From an uncultured Flavobacteriaceae bacterium (GTDB lineage: Bacteria > Bacteroidota > Bacteroidia > Flavobacteriales > Flavobacteriaceae), in contig CAJQMT010000004.1 in assembly GCA_905479475.1 (NCBI GenBank), positions 61,865-125,864 on the forward strand: 64,000 nucleotides of DNA. Reading direction: 5' to 3'. The translations under genes were made by a program, and so were the position numbers. The notes under the pieces are model-generated. The model was not told where the DNA came from and made no database searches. It saw nothing but the letters and a program-made list of their open reading frames with translations. Below are positions 53,230-63,378 of the stretch, piece by piece; the first letter of the stretch is position 1; each line of letters starts with the position of its first letter.

Positions 53230-53237
53230 CAAAAGTA
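53230..53237 (-). promoter_or_regulatory. Candidate -7 element (TACTTTTG) for fbaA
   Basis: An exact minus-strand match 28 nt before the fbaA ATG; no TTG at a usual distance. Confidence 0.4.
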
Positions 53238-53400
53238 GGTATTAATATCTTTTTTTAAAAACTTGTGGAGCGAGAATGTACGAAAACGTTGTAGGTTATA
53301 ACTTTCAAACTATGAAAGAGTTAAATAATCAATTTTTAACAGATTATATAGAAGTAATGTACAATGAGTTGAAAGTCAGCGTTGTTTTTGAGAGTTATTT

Positions 53401-56007
53401 TTAAAATGGGTAATTGATCCCGATATTTAGCACCGAATTTTGAAGATTGTAGTTTTGAAACCATTTAGTGTTCCTCAAATAGGGTTCGTAGGTTTTGAAG
53501 CCCAAATCTAGACGTAATACAAGGAAGTTAAAATCATAGCGAATTCCAAATCCCGTGCCAACCGCCATATTTTTTAAGGATTTTAGTCCTGTGAATTTTT
53601 CCTCTGCTGTCGTTAATTTTGAATTGGTAATGTCCCAAATGTTTCCGGCATCTATAAACAGGGCTCCTTTGAAACTTCGGTTGATGTCAAAGCGATACTC
53701 CAAACTATTGATGAATTTAAAGTTAGAAACATTGAATTCAAGTCCTGTGTTGCTTGATCCAGGTCCAAGATCATAGGTTTTCCATGCTCGAATATCACTT
53801 GAGCCACCAATAAAGTAACTGTTGCTAAAGGGGATTTCATCGGAGTTTCCATAAGGGAGGGCAACACCGAGAAAAGATCGAAAAGCAAAGACACTCGCAG
53901 ATGAAGTTTTCCAGAATTTTTTAAATTCCACATCGGCTCTTGTAAATTGTGCAATTGGAATGTCTAGAAATGTTTTTACACCGTCTTTTTCTGTTGTCGC
54001 CAGCATCGAGGCAATGTTCCCAGAAGTGGCTACTTTGGCTCTGAAAAAAAAGTAGTCATTGTCTTTGAAATCGAATTGTGTGTTGTAGGAGAACGCATAA
54101 GAAATCGAAGGACTGACATTGTTTAGGGTCAAGATATCGTATCGTTTTTCAATATTTTTTGCCGTTTGGTAATCTTCCGGATGGTTCGCTTGAAAGGGGA
54201 TGTTTATTTCATCTGAAATAAAAGTCAAAGCATTGTTTGTTGAAAGATTTTTGTCCGGAAAATACTCCTCTTGAATGGTTTTTAATTTATTGAATTCTGA
54301 AGAGTAAATTGAGAAATAAGAATTGGTGTTGAGGTTTTTTACAAATTGCGCATTGAGCATCTCGATGGTATGTGTTTTTCGAGGAGTCGATTTCCATGAC
54401 AATTCAATAATGCCGGTAAATTTTTGTTTGTCTAATCCAATGTTTTTTTGAAAGCTCGTACCCAAGGAGAAAACTGTTTTTGGGCCCATGTTTTTCGGGA
54501 TGATTTTATTGCTTAAAAAAGGAAATACAAAGCGAGGTATCTCTAAAGAAGCATCAGTACCAACTTCCCAGGAGTTGAATGGCGTATCATCGGAGCCAGT
54601 ATTATTTGAGATATCAAAAATAGATCCTTGGAAGGAGAGTTTGAAAATTTCAGCTCCTTTAAAAGTGTTTCGATTTAAAAAAGAAAATCCGCCTGAAAAT
54701 CCAAGTTGCTTGATGTTGGAATGAATAGCTTCGGTATTCAAACGTATGGAATACTTCTTGAGCGGCGTTAAAAGTATAGACGCCGAAAGTTCATCGCTAT
54801 TGAGCTCATTGTATTTCAATTTTACCAGTTTGAAATTCTTGAGAGATTTCAAATGGTTTCTCGTCAAGTTTCGAGCGCTGTCTTTGTAGATTTGACGAGG
54901 TTCTATAAAAATCGAGTTCAAAAGAGATTTGGGACGGTATTTTATTTTGTCATGTGCATAGAACTGAAATCCATTGTAGCTTGTCGAGTCGAGAAGAGCT
55001 TGCCCTTTTTTATGATAGCTGTAATCCGTGTAAATTTTGATGTTTTTTAATGTTTGGATTTTTAATGGATGACTGATGAGTTTGCCTTCTTTTTCAGAAA
55101 CCCTGTTGGCTATTTTTAACAAAACATCTGTACGACGATTGCTTTTTAGGGTATCTATGTTGTAGAATCCAATGAGGTTTTCGGAAAAGTGATAAACACC
55201 GGAATTTCGAAAAAGATTGGTCAGTCGTTTGGCTTCTTTTCTGAAATTTTGATCGATGTAACGATCTCCTTTTTTGAGAAAGGTAGCTTTTGCGTTTTTT
55301 TTAAAAATAGAATCTACAATAGATGATTCAATCGAAGATTGTATGTTTTCCAGATGGTAAGGCTTCTTTTTTTCTATATAATAGTGAACGGATGATTTTT
55401 TGAAGTTTAGAGTAACTTCTTTTTTGACAAGTGCATCAAAATAACCTTGGTTGAAATAATACGTTCTGATTTTCTTGGCGCTTGCTATTGTTTTGTTGAT
55501 GTCGTGTACAACGGGAGCTTCTCCCTTGGATAAGAACCACTTGTTGCGTGCTTTGTAGTTTTCTTCTTTTTTTCGAACTTGTTTTTCGGAAAATACAGCA
55601 GCTAAGAAGTTGAAGTATTTTGGGTTTTTTTCTTTCTTTTTCTTGTAAGCATCTTTATAATCAAGGTTTCCTAAATTGTAAAAATACAAAGGGAGTGGAA
55701 GTCCCAAGGATTTTTGATTGGGTCTTTGAATGATCAAATCCGTTACTTCTGTGTTGTGGATCTTTTTTTTCTGAATGGTCATTTCCTCCGATTTCTTTGT
55801 TTGTTTCGTTTCAAAGATGCTGTTTTGGGTCAGCAAGTAATCTCCTTTAGGAACGTATTTCGTCGAATTACACGAAAAAAACAGAAGTGTGCCTAAGGTG
55901 AAAATAAAAAAAGATATGTGCGTATTGCTCTTCAACAAAGAATGATTTATAGGGTCAAAAATAATACTTTTCAATGGTTCTTTAACTACTTGTTGTAATG
56001 GATTCAA
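53401..56007 (-). CDS. BamA/TamA family outer-membrane protein, TamL-like lipoprotein
   Basis: The 868-residue protein has a hydrophobic segment and lipobox (FFIFTLGTLLFFSCNSTK), but the N-terminal part before it is about 30 residues long and basic, so the true start may be a non-ATG codon downstream. Residues 45-400 contain POTRA-like repeats (GYFDALVKKEVTL, THISFF is signal). The C-terminal 430 residues form an Omp85 barrel with SNSYFIGGSSDIRAWKTYDLGPG, the counterpart of the BamA VRGF/Y motif, and a final strand ending in Phe (NIGINYPF). It is likely the TamL-type factor for outer-membrane assembly in Bacteroidota. The TrmH-like gene diverges from it. Confidence 0.85.
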   Translation of the reverse strand: MNPLQQVVKEPLKSIIFDPINHSLLKSNTHISFFIFTLGTLLFFSCNSTKYVPKGDYLLTQNSIFETKQTKKSEEMTIQKKKIHNTEVTDLIIQRPNQKSLGLPLPLYFYNLGNLDYKDAYKKKKEKNPKYFNFLAAVFSEKQVRKKEENYKARNKWFLSKGEAPVVHDINKTIASAKKIRTYYFNQGYFDALVKKEVTLNFKKSSVHYYIEKKKPYHLENIQSSIESSIVDSIFKKNAKATFLKKGDRYIDQNFRKEAKRLTNLFRNSGVYHFSENLIGFYNIDTLKSNRRTDVLLKIANRVSEKEGKLISHPLKIQTLKNIKIYTDYSYHKKGQALLDSTSYNGFQFYAHDKIKYRPKSLLNSIFIEPRQIYKDSARNLTRNHLKSLKNFKLVKLKYNELNSDELSASILLTPLKKYSIRLNTEAIHSNIKQLGFSGGFSFLNRNTFKGAEIFKLSFQGSIFDISNNTGSDDTPFNSWEVGTDASLEIPRFVFPFLSNKIIPKNMGPKTVFSLGTSFQKNIGLDKQKFTGIIELSWKSTPRKTHTIEMLNAQFVKNLNTNSYFSIYSSEFNKLKTIQEEYFPDKNLSTNNALTFISDEINIPFQANHPEDYQTAKNIEKRYDILTLNNVSPSISYAFSYNTQFDFKDNDYFFFRAKVATSGNIASMLATTEKDGVKTFLDIPIAQFTRADVEFKKFWKTSSASVFAFRSFLGVALPYGNSDEIPFSNSYFIGGSSDIRAWKTYDLGPGSSNTGLEFNVSNFKFINSLEYRFDINRSFKGALFIDAGNIWDITNSKLTTAEEKFTGLKSLKNMAVGTGFGIRYDFNFLVLRLDLGFKTYEPYLRNTKWFQNYNLQNSVLNIGINYPF

Positions 56008-56037
56008 TCAATTTTTAAAATTCCTTGTTAAAAAATG

Positions 56038-56045
56038 TATTTTTG
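56038..56045 (+). promoter_or_regulatory. Candidate -7 element (TATTTTTG) for the TrmH-like gene
   Basis: An exact TAnnTTTG match 23 nt before the ATG at 56069. No TTG at the usual distance. Confidence 0.45.
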
Positions 56046-56068
56046 TTTTTCATTTAGAAAAATGATCT

Positions 56069-56794
56069 ATGAGTTTGTCAAAAAATAAAATCAAAGTAAT
56101 CCAATCGTTACAACGTAAAAAAGGAAGAATACAGCATGGTTTATTTCTTGCAGAAGGAATCAAAGTAGTACAGGAGTTGGTAGCTTCTTCTTTTGAGTTA
56201 CATTCTTTGTATGTGACAGAAGGACATGAACATCATTTTGATGCTGAGTTGGTTCAATTGGTTACTGAGGATGAATTGAAAAAAATAAGTACGTTTAAAA
56301 CTCCAAGTGGAGTGCTTGCTTTGTTTCGATTCGCTAGGATCCAAGATTTGCAATTGGATGGATTGGTATTGGCATTGGACACTATAAACGACCCAGGAAA
56401 TTTAGGAACCATTATACGTTTGTGTGATTGGTTCGGCGTAAAACAATTGCTCTGCTCTGAGAATACGGTCGACTGTTACAATTCAAAAGTAGTTCAATCT
56501 ACTATGGGCTCCTTGTCACGCGTACAGATCAATTATGTCGATTTAGAGGAGGTGTTGCAAAAAATACCCACTCCAAAGTTGGTTGCAGATCTGGATGGAG
56601 AAAACTTGTATCAGGCGGCATTGCCTAAAAAAGGTGTTTTAATTTTGGGCAATGAATCCAATGGGATTGGTACTGAATTAAAGAAATTGAAAGATAGGTC
56701 GTTGACAATTCCCCGATTTGGTATTGAAACTGAAAGTTTGAATGTCGCTACTGCGGCGGCTATCATTTTGAGTGAATTTCGGAGAAATCAATAG
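56069..56794 (+). CDS. TrmH (SpoU) family RNA 2'-O-methyltransferase
   Basis: The 241-residue protein has an N-terminal substrate-binding domain (KIKVIQSLQRKKGRIQHGLFLAEG, 1-90) and the SPOUT knot domain with motif 1 LALDTINDPGNLGTIIRLCDWFG, motif 2 GVLILGNESNGIGTEL and motif 3 IPRFGIETESLNVATAAAIIL. It is a SAM-dependent ribose methyltransferase, acting on rRNA or tRNA; which position is unknown. There is no terminator before the convergent porT gene. Confidence 0.93.
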   Translation: MSLSKNKIKVIQSLQRKKGRIQHGLFLAEGIKVVQELVASSFELHSLYVTEGHEHHFDAELVQLVTEDELKKISTFKTPSGVLALFRFARIQDLQLDGLVLALDTINDPGNLGTIIRLCDWFGVKQLLCSENTVDCYNSKVVQSTMGSLSRVQINYVDLEEVLQKIPTPKLVADLDGENLYQAALPKKGVLILGNESNGIGTELKKLKDRSLTIPRFGIETESLNVATAAAIILSEFRRNQ

Positions 56795-56850
56795 TCTTTT
56801 TTGAAGCGATGCATTTGGGAAAGGCACAAAAAATCAGTTGAATAAATTGT

Positions 56851-57588
56851 TTATTCAAAAGCAAACTTTAGAAAAATTGCACTTGTTCCTAGAAAGTCAA
56901 TCGGATCGGTGTATGGGCTTGTTGGATGCGTTGCGTCTTTGTTGTCGCCAAAAAGTTCATTCGTAATGGCAAACTGTCCGCGGATAGAGGGCGAGAATTT
57001 GAAATAAGGGAAATAAATATCAATTCCCATTCCCACCTCATACATCAAATTGTGTGTACGCATTCGAAAAACGTTTGTGCGATTGTCGTCTTTGTTTTTT
57101 TGTTTGCTCGAAAAATTCAAGTCATAAGATACACCACCTATCACATAGGGCCTGATGTTGTTCAAACGGTTTGTACTCCATTTCAGTAAGACGGGGAAAT
57201 GAAAGTATGTAGAGCTTATTTCGGCATTTTCATAGGCGAAATCTGTTGTTGCTGTTGTTCCGTCAATAAAATTTTGGTCTCGAAAATGGATGGTACTTGT
57301 GTTGCTCCACAAACCTGGTTCAAGGCGTATATTTAGATTCTCAAGAATGCGCATGTCTCCTATCAAGCCTACGTTAAACCCCGTTTCATTTTCGAAAGAA
57401 ACATGTGTATTTTTAAAATCACTTTCTTGGTAAGCGACTTTAAAATCTCTAGAATTCAATCCTAAATAAAATCCCCAATGGTATTTTTTCTTGTCAAAAT
57501 TAGGCAATTGGTTCAATATTCTTCGTTGGGAAGAAAGTGTCTGTAGTACCAAAAAAAAGAAGACAAAGAAGAAACGGTGTTTTTTCAT
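56851..57588 (-). CDS. porT: PorT, type IX secretion system / gliding outer-membrane protein
   Basis: The start at 57588 (MKKHRFFFVFFFLVLQTLSS) provides a signal peptide; the track start lies upstream within ubiE. The 245-residue protein has an eight-strand-type barrel pattern: FDKKKYHWGFYLGLNSRDFKVAY, ETGFNVGLIGDMRILENLNIRLEPGLW, STYFHFPVLLKWSTNRLNNIRPYVIGGVSYDLNF and a terminal strand AIFLKFAFE. It is thought to act in outer-membrane assembly of T9SS. It is 13 nt downstream of ubiE, the usual setting of porT in Flavobacteria. No other T9SS gene occurs in this window. Confidence 0.85.
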   Translation of the reverse strand: MKKHRFFFVFFFLVLQTLSSQRRILNQLPNFDKKKYHWGFYLGLNSRDFKVAYQESDFKNTHVSFENETGFNVGLIGDMRILENLNIRLEPGLWSNTSTIHFRDQNFIDGTTATTDFAYENAEISSTYFHFPVLLKWSTNRLNNIRPYVIGGVSYDLNFSSKQKNKDDNRTNVFRMRTHNLMYEVGMGIDIYFPYFKFSPSIRGQFAITNELFGDNKDATHPTSPYTDPIDFLGTSAIFLKFAFE

Positions 57589-57601
57589 TTTTAGAATCGA
57601 T

Positions 57602-58330
57602 TTATTTACTTGCTGTGTAGATGGAGGCGACTCCAAATGTCACAGGAATATCTTTCGTATCTATAAACCCATTTTTCTCTAAAATATTGTTGAAAGCTTT
57701 CCCACAAGGAAAGGCATTGGCAGATTCGGACAAGTATGAGTAGGCAATTTTGTCTTTGGAAAACAATTTTCCGATCAAAGGCAACACATATTTTGAATGG
57801 ATGGCATAGCCGAATTTATACAATGGATGGGTCGGAACTGCCGTTTCTAAAACAACAAAAACACCTCCGGGTTTTAGTACTCTTGAGATTTCTTGAAGTC
57901 CTTTGTCAAGGTTTTCAAAATTTCGAACTCCAAAAGAAACTGTGATGGCATCGAAGTAATTGTCTTCGAAGGGAATGTTTTCAGAATCTCCATGTACCAT
58001 GTCAATCTTGTGAGTCAGCTGTTGTGCAGCAATCTTGTGTTTTCCCACTTCTAACATGCCTTGAGAAATGTCCAATCCTACAATTTTATCTGCATTTAGC
58101 TCGGACATCATGATTGCCAAGTCTCCAGTTCCGGTTGCAATGTCTAATATTTTTTTAGGCTTGGTTGCCCCGATGAGTTGGATTACTTTTTTTCGCCATT
58201 TTACATCAATACCAAAAGAAATAACGCGGTTCAGGCCGTCGTAGTTTTCTGATATATTGTCGAACATTTGAGCAACTTGTTCTTTTTTTCCAAGATTGGA
58301 GTCTTTGTAAGGAGTAATTTTTTTTGACAT
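57602..58330 (-). CDS. ubiE: Demethylmenaquinone methyltransferase UbiE/MenG
   Basis: This is the last step of menaquinone synthesis, methylating demethylmenaquinone with SAM. The 242-residue protein has [24 protein letters not shown] at the N-terminus, motif [65 protein letters not shown] and the C-terminal [22 protein letters not shown], all typical of UbiE/MenG. It follows the nfu gene after 11 nt and precedes porT after 13 nt, forming an operon. Confidence 0.93.
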   Translation of the reverse strand: MSKKITPYKDSNLGKKEQVAQMFDNISENYDGLNRVISFGIDVKWRKKVIQLIGATKPKKILDIATGTGDLAIMMSELNADKIVGLDISQGMLEVGKHKIAAQQLTHKIDMVHGDSENIPFEDNYFDAITVSFGVRNFENLDKGLQEISRVLKPGGVFVVLETAVPTHPLYKFGYAIHSKYVLPLIGKLFSKDKIAYSYLSESANAFPCGKAFNNILEKNGFIDTKDIPVTFGVASIYTASK

Positions 58331-58341
58331 AAAAAAAGGAA

Positions 58342-59238
58342 TTAACCGTTGATAGCAACAACGCTACTGATTTTGTTGGGAAGCATTTCTTTGAGCATGG
58401 TTTCAATACCATTTTTTAGGGTGACTGTAGAGGAGGGGCATCCACTGCAAGCTCCTTGCAAAATGACATTGACAACCTGGGTTTCTTCGTCGTAAGACTG
58501 AAATGTGATGTTTCCACCATCTGAGGCAACCGCAGGTTTTACATATTCCTCTAGGATTCCAGCGATGTCCAAAGAGGTGCCTTCTAAGGTGTTGATGTCT
58601 ACATTAGGCGTCTCTATTTTTGGCATTGCTTTGGTTTCGTCGACAATCAATTGATTGCTTTCGATGTAATTTTTTATAAATGATCGAATGTCATTCACGA
58701 TGTCCGCAGTCCATTCTACCGAGTCATTTTTTGTGATAGAAACATAGTTTTCAGCAAGATAGACTTCTTTCACATAAATGTATCCAAAAAGGTCTTTTGC
58801 CAAGGGAGAGTTCGTCGTTTCTTCTATTTTTTTGTATTCGTAGTCTTTTTCAGAAAGCAAACGATTGCTACCGAATTTCATTACGGATGGATTTGGGGTG
58901 CTTTCTGCATAGATTTCGACCACTATTTTTTTTGGAGTCGCTGCAGCTGTAATTATCGAATTTCCTTGATTTAAATACATTTCAATCAACTCTCTGATGT
59001 CTTCTTGGATGTCTGCCCATTCTACGAGGTCAAACTTCTCTATGGCCACAAAATTGGCACTGATAAAAACTTTACTAACAAAAGGCAGGTGAAACAACTG
59101 CTGAGATAGCTGAGATTCTTTGGCTTCGTCGATATTGTTGAACTGATAGCTTCCACCTTTTGTCAAAAGTTGGTTGCTGTTAAATTTCACAATACTTGGA
59201 TTGTTTGTTTCTTCAACGGTGATGTTGTGGGTTGTCAT
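58342..59238 (-). CDS. NifU family protein with two Nfu_N domains
   Basis: Nfu proteins carry and deliver [4Fe-4S] clusters. The 298-residue protein has two Nfu_N domains in tandem ([21 protein letters not shown], then [20 protein letters not shown]), and a C-terminal NifU domain with Cxx[30 protein letters not shown]. The duplication is common in Bacteroidota. It is the first gene of the nfu-ubiE-porT operon. A TATTTTTG -7 element (59259-59266, minus) stands 20 nt upstream. Iron-sulfur clusters would be needed by proteins such as the sulfite reductase of this window. Confidence 0.92.
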   Translation of the reverse strand: MTTHNITVEETNNPSIVKFNSNQLLTKGGSYQFNNIDEAKESQLSQQLFHLPFVSKVFISANFVAIEKFDLVEWADIQEDIRELIEMYLNQGNSIITAAATPKKIVVEIYAESTPNPSVMKFGSNRLLSEKDYEYKKIEETTNSPLAKDLFGYIYVKEVYLAENYVSITKNDSVEWTADIVNDIRSFIKNYIESNQLIVDETKAMPKIETPNVDINTLEGTSLDIAGILEEYVKPAVASDGGNITFQSYDEETQVVNVILQGACSGCPSSTVTLKNGIETMLKEMLPNKISSVVAING

Positions 59239-59258
59239 AAATACGAATAATATTTCTG

Positions 59259-59266
59259 CAAAAATA
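59259..59266 (-). promoter_or_regulatory. Candidate -7 element (TATTTTTG) for the nfu-ubiE-porT operon
   Basis: An exact minus-strand match 20 nt before the nfu ATG; no clear -33 TTG. Confidence 0.45.
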
Positions 59267-59343
59267 GGCTAATTCACCCGAAAGGAAAAACTAGAAACTT
59301 CCAAACTTTGAAAGCTTCCTAATAAATATTTTTGGAAGCTGCT

Positions 59344-60735
59344 TTACAATAAAAAGGTAAGGGTCAATCCTATTTGTGAATTTTGCAAATTTAAGGTGGC
59401 AGGATTGATTTGATTGTATTGTTGGTAAAAATCGTACAATTCGCTGTTGTCGCTTTTTTCATAAGAAAGATCCACTTTGGCATTTTTGAATTGGAACCCG
59501 AGTCCGAAAGAATATTTTTTGGTGTCAAAACTACTCGGTTGATAGGCAAGGATGTTTTCTTGCTGTACATATCCACCTCTAAAGCTCCATTGTTTCACTC
59601 TCCATTCAGAACCAATTCTCAAAGTGCTCGCCTGATTGTTAGCAATTGAAGTTATACTGTTGTTGCTGTTTGTAAAACTGTTATAGTTGTCGTCTAGATG
59701 CGTGTTTTTAAAATTTTGTAGGGAGTAATCCAGGCTTATCAGTCCACTTTTGTTAAATAAAAAGGCCGAGCTAAAGGTTACTTTAGAAGGTGTTTTGAGT
59801 GTGTAGTTGTAATTGTTGTAAAAGGGGTTGTTTTGATAAAGAGACGAAATGTTGTCTGCTTCTATATAAATTTCCTCATTGTAGCCATCGGCATCATTGA
59901 TGTTTGTTTCTTCTTGTACGTCGTAGTACCAAACAGGGCTTTGGTAGGAGAGTCCCAGACGAATGTTTCGGTTTGGTTTTGTAATGATTCCGAGTCCTAC
60001 TGAAACACCACTTCCTATTTGCGATTGGTATTGAATAAAATCAGAAAAAAGAGTATTTCCTGCTCCATCTGTGTTTTCTTCGTGCAAAAAGGCGTCTTGG
60101 GTGAAATCAATGCTGTGTGTGTTCAGAGAAGCTCCAATATAAAGCGTGTTTTCGTAGGCGGTAGAAAAAGAGAACGTATACACTTCGTTCAAACCTCTGG
60201 TGTCGTTTGTAAAAGATTGATTTTTGGAGTGTAAATAATCTATTTGCGGATCGTTGGTGTCGTCGGGGTGATTGATAAATGTTGCATAATTAGCCGTATT
60301 GTTTCCGTTCACACTGTAATTGTTGTTGAAATTTTGTTGTATGCTGTAATTGACCCCAAGGGCAAATTTGCGCCAAGGAGATTGTTGGTTGAAATTGTCA
60401 AACACAAAAACCGCTCCCCATTGTGGCGCATTTAGTTTGGTGAATTCATTGTAAGTTGTTGTCCCATAATAGTCTGCATTTGTTTTGCGGGTACTACTTT
60501 GTAGGCTGCCCGAAAACTCATTTTGATTGAAAACGGCTCCACTAGCCGGATTGATATAAGAGGCACTGATGTCGCCTCCTAAAGCTCCGAAGGCACCTCC
60601 CATGGCATTGAATCTTGCAGTCCCTTGAAATTTTTGATTGGAAAAAAGAAGTGCCAAATGATCGTAATCCAACGCCTGTGCAAAGGAAATAAGAGGTTGA
60701 AGTACAAATAGAATAAGAAGTATGAAATTTCTCAT
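59344..60735 (-). CDS. FadL/OmpP1/TodX family outer-membrane transport protein
   Basis: The 463-residue protein has a signal peptide (FILLILFVLQPLISFAQA) followed by the FadL-type hatch DYDHLALLFSNQKFQGTARFNAMGGAFGALGGDISASYINPA. The following antiparallel beta pattern ends with LQNSQIGLTLTFLL. FadL members import hydrophobic compounds across the outer membrane. The loops are rich in Asn, Tyr and Ser. It lies 26 bp after the Arg/Ser-rich lipoprotein gene on the same strand; the two probably form one transcript. Confidence 0.9.
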   Translation of the reverse strand: MRNFILLILFVLQPLISFAQALDYDHLALLFSNQKFQGTARFNAMGGAFGALGGDISASYINPASGAVFNQNEFSGSLQSSTRKTNADYYGTTTYNEFTKLNAPQWGAVFVFDNFNQQSPWRKFALGVNYSIQQNFNNNYSVNGNNTANYATFINHPDDTNDPQIDYLHSKNQSFTNDTRGLNEVYTFSFSTAYENTLYIGASLNTHSIDFTQDAFLHEENTDGAGNTLFSDFIQYQSQIGSGVSVGLGIITKPNRNIRLGLSYQSPVWYYDVQEETNINDADGYNEEIYIEADNISSLYQNNPFYNNYNYTLKTPSKVTFSSAFLFNKSGLISLDYSLQNFKNTHLDDNYNSFTNSNNSITSIANNQASTLRIGSEWRVKQWSFRGGYVQQENILAYQPSSFDTKKYSFGLGFQFKNAKVDLSYEKSDNSELYDFYQQYNQINPATLNLQNSQIGLTLTFLL

Positions 60736-60761
60736 GTAAAAAATGTAAAAGTTAGTTGGAA

Positions 60762-61655
60762 TTATCTTCTTCTTGATGATGATGTGCTTCTTCCTGAGGA
60801 TGAGGATCTTCTCATTCCACCGGAAGAACTCCTTCTAGAAGGAGAGTAGCTCGATGACTTGTAATTCGACTTGGAAGAAGAGCGATACGTTTTTGGATTG
60901 TTGCTTCTACTTTGTGCCTTAGAAGCGTTGTTACTTGTCGAAGAACTGTTTCTTCTGTAAGTTGTATTTTTGTTATTTGTCGTTCTTCTGTTGTAGGAAC
61001 TTGACGTGTTCGATGAAGCTCTTCTTCCAAAAGTTGCAACTCGGTTGTTGCTTCTTCTGTTCCTGTTGGAATAAGCCCTGTTGTGATTTGTGTACGCAAT
61101 TCCTCGACTGTTCCTTTTTCCGTAGTATCTATTGTTTGGCGTAAATAGCCATCGCTGTCTATGATAACGTGGAGCGATAAACCCATTGTTCCAACCCCAA
61201 TAATTTCCGAATCGGTAATTGTTGTAATAAGGCCCGTTCCATGGGTTGTTGAATCCAAAAGGTCTTGCGTATCCAAAATTCCATCCCCAATAAGGGTCTT
61301 GGTAAGAGTTCCAAAAAGGGTCCCAATAATTGTAGCCAGCGCCAATGTTTATGGAAACGTTGCCATTTCTAGCTTCTTGAATGGTATGCTCTTGGTTATT
61401 TTCTGCATCTTCAAAATACATTTCGTTTTCCAAAGTGCCGTCCAAGTCCAAATCGGCAATCCCGTTCGAAAATGTTCGTCCATTATTGAGGTATGAGCTT
61501 CTATCTCTGGAATAGGTATTTGAAGAATAGATGCCATCAGAGTTTTCTGAGTAGTATTGATAGGTTCCGCAGGATTGCAAAACGCTTATTAAAATCAACA
61601 AAAAAGCAAAAGTACTTGCGGATTGAAAAGAAGAAGAACAAACTTTCATAAACAT
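60762..61655 (-). CDS. Arg/Ser/Asn/Tyr-rich lipoprotein of unknown function
   Basis: I start at ATG 61655 (MFMKVCSSSFQSASTFAF; the ATG at 61649 is equally possible), which gives a lipoprotein signal ending in SVLQSC; the track adds 47 upstream residues that would overlap the promoter of proS. Residues 25-100 hold an acidic part. Then follows an aromatic, Asn/Tyr/Trp-rich segment (DPFWNSYQDPYWGWNFGY) and a basic low-complexity tail (100 residues of R, S, N) ending SGRSTSSSRRR. No family domain is recognised. Similar proteins in Flavobacteria carry misleading 'vitellogenin' labels. Probably it is at the cell surface and binds acidic polymers (inference). Confidence 0.7.
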   Translation of the reverse strand: MFMKVCSSSFQSASTFAFLLILISVLQSCGTYQYYSENSDGIYSSNTYSRDRSSYLNNGRTFSNGIADLDLDGTLENEMYFEDAENNQEHTIQEARNGNVSINIGAGYNYWDPFWNSYQDPYWGWNFGYARPFGFNNPWNGPYYNNYRFGNYWGWNNGFIAPRYHRQRWLFTPNNRYYGKRNSRGIAYTNHNRAYSNRNRRSNNRVATFGRRASSNTSSSYNRRTTNNKNTTYRRNSSSTSNNASKAQSRSNNPKTYRSSSKSNYKSSSYSPSRRSSSGGMRRSSSSGRSTSSSRRR

Positions 61656-61669
61656 TGTGTTTTTTATTG

Positions 61670-61697
61670 TTGAAGAATTGAAAATTAAGTAGTTTTG
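61670..61697 (+). promoter_or_regulatory. Promoter candidate of proS (TTG-N17-TAGTTTTG)
   Basis: TTG at 61670-61672, 17 bases, then TAGTTTTG at 61690-61697. The leader would be about 53 nt. Confidence 0.5.
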
Positions 61698-61756
61698 TGG
61701 TCTGTTGCCAGCACTACAATGTTGGAAATTACAATATTTATGCCAAACTTTTTTAG

Positions 61757-63235
61757 ATGAGTAAAAAATTAACGAAACGAAGCGAAGATTATTCAAAATG
61801 GTACAATGAGTTGGTGGTCAAAGCGGACTTGGCAGAAAACTCAGCGGTCAGAGGATGCATGGTAATTAAGCCCTACGGATATGCTATTTGGGAAAAAATG
61901 CAAAAAGCCTTGGATGAAATGTTCAAAGAAACAGGTCATGAGAATGCTTATTTTCCATTGTTAGTGCCTAAAAGTTTGTTTGAGGCAGAAGAGAGGAATG
62001 CAGCAGGTTTTGCCAAAGAGTGTGCAGTGGTTACCCATTACCGCTTGAAAAACAACCCGGACAAAGAAGGGAAGTTGATGGTGGATCCCAATGCCAAATT
62101 GGAAGAAGAATTGGTTATTCGTCCTACAAGCGAAGCGATTATTTGGAACACTTACAAAGGTTGGATTCAGTCTTATCGTGATTTGCCTTTGTTGGTGAAT
62201 CAATGGGCGAACGTGATGCGCTGGGAAATGCGAACACGTTTGTTTTTGAGAACTGCGGAGTTTTTATGGCAGGAAGGGCATACAGCGCATGCAACGGAGC
62301 AAGAAGCGGTGGCGGAGACGACAAAGATGCAAGGAGTGTATGCTGATTTTGCTGAAAACTTTATGGCAATGCCAGTTGTCAAAGGAGTCAAAACAGAGAG
62401 CGAACGTTTTGCGGGAGCAAAAGACACCTATACCATCGAAGCCTTGATGCAAGACGGAAAAGCTTTGCAGGCAGGAACTTCTCACTTTTTGGGACAGAAT
62501 TTTGCGGAAGCTTTTGATGTTAAGTTTACCAACAAACAAGGAAAGCAAGAATATGTTTGGGCTTCTTCATGGGGTGTTTCGACCCGTTTGATAGGTGGTT
62601 TGATTATGACGCATTCGGATGATTTTGGTTTGGTGTTGCCGCCCAAATTAGCACCGATTCAAGTGGTCATTGTTCCGATATATAGGAATGAGGAGCAGCT
62701 GGATGCCATTTCTGAAAAAGCAAATACTATTGTAAAATCCTTGAAAGCAAAAGGAATATCAGTCAAGTTTGATTCGAGAGACACGCACAAGCCGGGATGG
62801 AAATTTGCAGAATACGAATTGAAAGGAGTGCCTTTGCGAATTGCTATGGGACCAAGAGATTTGGAAAATGGGACTTTGGAACTGGCGAGAAGAGATACTT
62901 TAAAAAAGGAAAGTGTTCCACAGGACGGAATTGAAGATAGGATAGAAGGTTTGTTAGTTGAAATTCAAGAGAGTTTGTATAAAAAAGCACTTGACTACAG
63001 AAATGAACATATTACTGAAGTGGATAATTTTGAGGACTTTCAAGAAGTTTTAGATAGCAAAGGAGGTTTTGTTTCGGCGCATTGGGATGGAACTACAGCA
63101 ACGGAAGACAAGATCAAAGAATTGACAAAAGCAACCATTCGTTGCATTGCATTGGATGCTAAAAATGAAGCTGGAAAATGTGTGTATTCAGGGGCCTTTT
63201 CGAAGAAGAGGGTTCTTTTTGCAAAAGCTTATTGA
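61757..63235 (+). CDS. proS: Prolyl-tRNA synthetase, archaeal/eukaryal type (ProS type 3)
   Basis: ProRS charges tRNA-Pro. At 492 residues it is the type without the bacterial editing insertion, beginning [42 protein letters not shown]. Class II motif 2 is seen as [25 protein letters not shown] and motif 3 as [23 protein letters not shown]. The C-terminal anticodon-binding domain and zinc-domain-like end ([19 protein letters not shown]) are present; this ends in Tyr as in the archaeal-type enzymes. It runs toward tRNA-Glu and rpsT. Confidence 0.95.
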   Translation: MSKKLTKRSEDYSKWYNELVVKADLAENSAVRGCMVIKPYGYAIWEKMQKALDEMFKETGHENAYFPLLVPKSLFEAEERNAAGFAKECAVVTHYRLKNNPDKEGKLMVDPNAKLEEELVIRPTSEAIIWNTYKGWIQSYRDLPLLVNQWANVMRWEMRTRLFLRTAEFLWQEGHTAHATEQEAVAETTKMQGVYADFAENFMAMPVVKGVKTESERFAGAKDTYTIEALMQDGKALQAGTSHFLGQNFAEAFDVKFTNKQGKQEYVWASSWGVSTRLIGGLIMTHSDDFGLVLPPKLAPIQVVIVPIYRNEEQLDAISEKANTIVKSLKAKGISVKFDSRDTHKPGWKFAEYELKGVPLRIAMGPRDLENGTLELARRDTLKKESVPQDGIEDRIEGLLVEIQESLYKKALDYRNEHITEVDNFEDFQEVLDSKGGFVSAHWDGTTATEDKIKELTKATIRCIALDAKNEAGKCVYSGAFSKKRVLFAKAY

Positions 63236-63262
63236 GAATTGTGAAAAAAAAGTAAAATTTGT

Positions 63263-63292
63263 TTGCAGAAATTGAAATGTCGTGTATCTTTG
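63263..63292 (+). promoter_or_regulatory. Promoter P1 upstream of tRNA-Glu (TTG-N19-TATCTTTG)
   Basis: TTG, exactly 19 bases, then TATCTTTG. It lies about 140 bp before the tRNA and could drive it with a long leader or a short separate RNA; a T7 tract stands at about 63321-63327. Confidence 0.6.
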
Positions 63293-63378
63293 CAACCGCA
63301 AATCGAAAGAGCTGCAGGCGTTTTTTTAAATAGTGAATAAGTCAAAGTAGAAAACTTAAAATAATTGCAAAAATTATT

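Noticed and set aside
60812-61345. 177-residue ORF on the minus strand
   Set aside because: It is an out-of-frame reading of the low-complexity lipoprotein gene, made of Thr/Glu/Ile repeats created by the same codon bias.
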